From Ancrocorticia sp047501485 (GTDB lineage: Bacteria; Actinomycetota; Actinomycetes; Actinomycetales; Actinomycetaceae), in the NCBI GenBank assembly GCA_047501485.1, contig JAZDRN010000001.1, forward strand, positions 992,001 through 1,056,000: 64,000 bases of DNA, in the 5' to 3' direction. Both the position numbers and the translations under genes were made by a program. Positions 60,989 through 64,000 of the stretch are shown here, piece after piece. Below the pieces are notes generated by a model. It ran no database searches. It saw only the letters and a list, made by a program, of their open reading frames with translations, and was not told the DNA's origin. Each line of letters begins with the position of its first letter. Position 1 is the stretch's first letter.

Positions 60989-61018
60989 GCCGCCCTCAGT
61001 CGCTGAGCCGCCCTCAGT
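60983..61018. repeat. 18-bp tandem duplication between convergent stop codons
   Basis: CGCTGAGCCGCCCTCAGT occurs at 60983-61000 and again at 61001-61018. The first copy contains the GntR gene TGA; the second contains the cyclase stop. Each unit includes CTGAG/CTCAG, so the block could act as a short terminator. Confidence 0.85.
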
Positions 61019-61703
61019 CCTCGACCCACGCCATGGCGCACACCTGCGAGGAGTCCGCTCCTTTGATGCGCAGCGGCCCGAGTGTGACGGCCTTGATCTT
61101 ACGGTCGCCCAGTGCGGCCATCGGCATGTCCTCTATGGCGGTGATGATGTGGTCGGTGTAGTTGCCGAGTAGCCAGTGGTGGGCCTCCTCGCCGTAGTCG
61201 TTGGTGGGGGAGGCCACCGATAGCCAGTCCATGGCCACGCAGGCCAGGTCGGGGCATTCCTCGTTCAGCCACCGGCACAGATCCGGGTGCAGACTCAGCC
61301 CCTTCATCTGGTAGAGCTCCTGATCCGTCGCCCGGTACTGTTCGTATCCGGTGCGCAGGAGCAGCAGCCGCTTGCCTTTGAGTTGCTCGGCGAAGGGCTC
61401 GAGGTCTTCCTTGACGATGACCTCCGCCGGAGCACAGCGATGCGGCAGATCGACGAGCAGGACGTCGTCCCCCTCGTATCCGAAGGTCTCCACGGGAAGG
61501 TCGTCGAATGCCGTACCAACGGTGTTGAAATGGTGCGGTCCGTCCATGTGGGTGCCGAAATGGTTCGGCAAGGTGGAGAGGATGGAATTGAACGGCTTAC
61601 CGCTCTCATGAATGACGGTGTCGGGGCGCGTCTGGAGAACGGGCTCTCCAGGCCAGGCGTAGTCATCGGGATCCAGGACGTGGGCAAGATGGATGAACGC
61701 CAT
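61014..61703 (-). CDS. Cyclase-family metal-dependent hydrolase
   Basis: 229 residues from ATG 61703, with GGAGG 7 nt upstream; a longer frame starts at 61769. The diagnostic motif NHFGTHMDGPHHFN (about 48-61) is the HxGTHxDxPxH metal site of the cyclase/kynurenine-formamidase superfamily. LLLRTGYEQYR and DWLSVASP are consistent. Typical substrates are amides or lactones. With the GntR gene it forms an apparent insertion between hemW and DUF3097. Confidence 0.87.
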   Translation of the reverse strand: MAFIHLAHVLDPDDYAWPGEPVLQTRPDTVIHESGKPFNSILSTLPNHFGTHMDGPHHFNTVGTAFDDLPVETFGYEGDDVLLVDLPHRCAPAEVIVKEDLEPFAEQLKGKRLLLLRTGYEQYRATDQELYQMKGLSLHPDLCRWLNEECPDLACVAMDWLSVASPTNDYGEEAHHWLLGNYTDHIITAIEDMPMAALGDRKIKAVTLGPLRIKGADSSQVCAMAWVED

Positions 61704-61845
61704 CGTTTTCCTCCATGTTCGGGTGTGGCGGAAGCGACCTTGCTCCCGTAGCGCCAGGTTACCCCACACGAGAAGTCCGATGGGTGGAAAATGGAAGAAA
61801 TGCCCTGATCAAAGCCCATTTACTACCCGGACATAAGCCGTGGTT

Positions 61846-62835
61846 TCAGCGGGTCCCCGGCTCTGTCACGAAGTCGATGAGCTCCTCCATCCGCCCGAGC
61901 AGGCTCGGCTCCAGATCCCGGTAGGAATTGACGTGGCTCAGGATGCGCGCCCATCCCAAGCCGATATCGTGGGCGTCCGCGTGCGGCCATCCGATGCGGG
62001 CCAGGGTGCCGACCTTGATGTCCTCCCCGCGTGGGACATGGGGCCATGCTCGCATTCCGAGGGCGGAGGGCTTGACGGCCTGCCATACGTCCACATACGG
62101 GTGTCCGAGCACGAGCACGCCCGGCATGTGCGCCACCTCGCGCGCTATTCGGGATTCCTTGGATCCGGCCACCAGATGATCGACAAGGATACCCGCTCGG
62201 CGGTTGTCGTCCGGCCGGAAGTGGGCCAGTACGTCCACGAGGTGATCGACGCCGAGGAGTTCTTCGACGACGACGCCTTCAAGCGCCAGATCCTCGCCCC
62301 ACACCTTGGCGACGAGTTCGGCGTCGTGCTTGCCCTCCACCCAGATACGGGATTCGCGCGCGACGCGGGCTTTGTGCGCCACATGGAGGGACCCGGAGGC
62401 GGTGACGGCGCGCCCGGCGACGGTGTGCGAGGTGGGCGGCGGCTGTTTGGCCCCGCTGCCCAGAGAGTACTCGGGGGTTCCCACAGCGGGAGCCACCAGC
62501 TCAACGGGTCTGCCCTCGATCCAGTATCCCCGGCCCATGGGGAAGGATCGCCTTGTGCGGTTCGCATCCTCGAGCTCGAACTGCCACGCTCCAGCTACCC
62601 GGATGACCCGGACGATCTCACCGACGAAGCCCGACTGAACATCCTCGATGAGCAATCCACGCTCCGCGGTGACCGTCTGAGATTCCGGACGGCGAGCGTG
62701 GTTCCCGTGGCGGTGAGGGTCCACGGAGAGGATGTCGTCGCCGTAGCGGTCCCCGGTGAACTGAGAGCGAGGCGTACGCGCGGGTTGGCGGGCGGCCGAG
62801 GATCCTGGAGTGCGGCGGCTATTGGAGGAAGTCAC
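61846..62835 (-). CDS. DUF3097 protein
   Basis: 329 residues. The N-terminal 35 residues are basic and low-complexity. VEGKHDAELVAKVWGEDL (about 168) resembles the Toprim-type EGxxD motif, followed by VVVEELLGVDHLVDVLAHF and GILVDHLVAGSKE. DUF3097 occurs next to hemW and hrcA across actinobacteria; its function is unknown. Here it faces away from hrcA. Confidence 0.85.
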   Translation of the reverse strand: MTSSNSRRTPGSSAARQPARTPRSQFTGDRYGDDILSVDPHRHGNHARRPESQTVTAERGLLIEDVQSGFVGEIVRVIRVAGAWQFELEDANRTRRSFPMGRGYWIEGRPVELVAPAVGTPEYSLGSGAKQPPPTSHTVAGRAVTASGSLHVAHKARVARESRIWVEGKHDAELVAKVWGEDLALEGVVVEELLGVDHLVDVLAHFRPDDNRRAGILVDHLVAGSKESRIAREVAHMPGVLVLGHPYVDVWQAVKPSALGMRAWPHVPRGEDIKVGTLARIGWPHADAHDIGLGWARILSHVNSYRDLEPSLLGRMEELIDFVTEPGTR

Positions 62836-62946
62836 GACCTCAGGGTAGCCGGACCCGCATGCTGGCGTCGCGAGGCGGCGCCGTTGGGTTTCGCCCGGGG
62901 CCGGTCAGCTGATTGATCCGGTCAGCGGTCCCTAAATGGGTGTGTG

Positions 62947-62982
62947 AGCGTTCTGTGTGCCGTATACGGCACACAGAACGCT
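62947..62982. promoter_or_regulatory. Perfect 36-bp palindrome in the DUF3097/hrcA divergent gap
   Basis: AGCGTTCTGTGTGCCGTA (62947-62964) is followed at once by its exact reverse complement (62965-62982). It lies 111 bp from the DUF3097 start and 124 bp from hrcA. Neither flanking gene is transcribed into it, so it is not a normal terminator. Operator, recombination site or the end of an unseen RNA are possible. Confidence 0.7.
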
Positions 62983-63064
62983 GGTGGGCGTACGAAGGAT
63001 CCCAGGGGCCGATAAGTGGAATCCCTCATCCGAGCTGGGCCGTCGGCGGAGAAAAGCGTAGGAT

Positions 63065-63091
63065 TGGCACTCAGGTTGTTCGAGTGCTATC
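63065..63091 (+). promoter_or_regulatory. CIRCE operator of hrcA
   Basis: TTGGCACTC (63065-63073), 9-nt spacer, GAGTGCTAT (63083-63091), close to the consensus TTAGCACTC-N9-GAGTGCTAA. It ends 15 bp before the hrcA start, so HrcA should repress its own gene. Confidence 0.93.
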
Positions 63092-63106
63092 ACGGGGGAG
63101 GAGCGA

Positions 63107-64000
63107 TGGGCAGCGAGGAGCGCCGCACGAAGGTTCTAGAAGCCATCGTGCGCGATTACGTCACGACCCGGGAGCCGGTCGGTTCACGAACCCTGGTGGA
63201 GCGTTACCAGCTCGGAGTGTCCCCGGCGACCGTGCGCAATGATATGGCCGTGCTGGAGAGTGAGGGTCTCATTCAGCAGCCCCATACATCGGCGGGCCGC
63301 ATCCCCACCGATCAGGGCTACCGCAGCTTCGTCAACTCGCTGCATGCCATCAAGCCGTTGTCGGCCGCAGAGAGACGCGCCATCGAGCAGCTGCTCGAAG
63401 GGGCCGTCGATCTCGACGACGTCGTCTCGCGCACGGTCCGGCTGCTGGCGGGCATCACCCGCCAGGTCGCGGTTGTGCAGTATCCCTCACTCCAGAAGGT
63501 CTCCCTGCGCCACCTCGAACTCATTCCCGTGGGTGAGAGGAACACGATACTCGTGATCATCACGGATGCGGGAAGGGTGGAGCAGCGCAGCCTCGTCTTC
63601 GACAGCCCGGTTGCCCCTGACACGCTGGAGGAGCTGGCACGCAGGTTCAACACCCACTGGGTGGGGCAGTCGCTGGGAGCCCTCAGCGAGTTGAGCACGG
63701 TCGTGGAGGATCTTCCGGAGGATCTGCATGCGGTGGCCGCGACGGTGAGCGGAGTGGTCTCGGACGCGCTACGCGCGGACGGCGAGGAACGGATCGCGAT
63801 GTCCGGCACCGCCAATCTTTCGCGTCACTCCGTGGACTTCGCACGCACCATCTCGCCGGTTCTGGAGGCTCTGGAGGAGCAGGTCGTCCTCTTGAGGCTC
63901 CTGACGACCATCCACGAGGGCATGGCGGTCTCCATCGGGCAGGAGAACAAGTACGAGAATCTCTCCGAGGCCTCGGTGATCTCCACCAGTTACGGGGTGG
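63107..64000 (+). CDS. hrcA: Heat-inducible repressor HrcA (3' end outside window)
   Basis: 298 codons are visible from ATG 63107 (GGGGAGGAG upstream). The N-terminal winged helix is MGSEERRTKVLEAIVRDYV and LGVSPATVRNDMAVLESEGL (about 40-59), followed by TSAGRIPTDQGYRSFVN (about 66-82), all diagnostic of HrcA. The GAF-like sensor and dimerisation parts follow. The CIRCE site confirms the call. dnaJ is expected beyond the window. Confidence 0.96.

Noticed and set aside
1..64000. tRNA genes, rRNA, CRISPR arrays, insertion sequences and prophage genes
   Set aside because: No cloverleaf-like GGTTCGAATCC contexts, no regularly spaced repeats, and no transposase or phage motifs were seen while reading all gaps.

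Overview
The window is chromosomal DNA of a high-GC actinobacterium, most likely from the Actinomycetales (Actinomyces-like); I cannot name the genus. Support comes from strong G/C bias at third codon positions, GTG/TTG starts, and blocks with typical actinobacterial order (leuS, comEA-comEC-holA, rpsT, lepA, trmB, hemW, DUF3097, hrcA with a CIRCE operator). I found no rRNA, tRNA, CRISPR array, insertion sequence or prophage gene.

1-9.2 kb: accessory carbohydrate catabolism. The tail of a GlpP-type RNA-binding antiterminator is followed by seven same-strand genes: FGGY kinase, 2-hydroxyacid dehydrogenase, SDR, FGGY kinase, zinc alcohol dehydrogenase, 2-hydroxyacid dehydrogenase, zinc alcohol dehydrogenase. 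Three activities are duplicated, the gaps are rich in hairpins, and the substrate is unknown (a polyol or sugar acid is likely). 9.2-15 kb: MATE exporter, DUF2809 protein, an XRE-cupin regulator divergent from an MFS exporter across a clear operator, and alanine dehydrogenase. 15.5-19 kb: sdhCAB. 19.2-22.1 kb: two-domain GNAT protein, a possible tiny Cys-rich gene under a 26-bp dyad, and ornithine aminotransferase.

22-34.8 kb: methionine and nitrogen-oxide region. metF-metE lie behind a Met-rich upstream ORF that overlaps the metF start. A DUF2249 gene is divergent from an NnrS-like membrane protein and a large fusion of membrane domain, cupredoxin and copper nitrite reductase; the fusion seems to lack one catalytic His. 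metNIQ, a methionine importer, has a SAM-riboswitch-like leader that can hide the metN ribosome-binding site. deoD and a DtxR-family regulator follow.

35-60 kb: mainly core genes: DUF4282, HAD, VKOR and HIT proteins, leuS, an aldose epimerase, comEA/comEC (DNA uptake), holA, pntAB, rpsT, a lone PemK-like protein, an LCP ligase, PH-domain and membrane proteins, lepA, MOSC, trmB and hemW. 60.2-64 kb: a GntR regulator and a cyclase-type hydrolase, apparently inserted between hemW and DUF3097, then DUF3097 and hrcA (cut by the window end), whose divergent promoter gap contains a perfect 36-bp palindrome and CIRCE.
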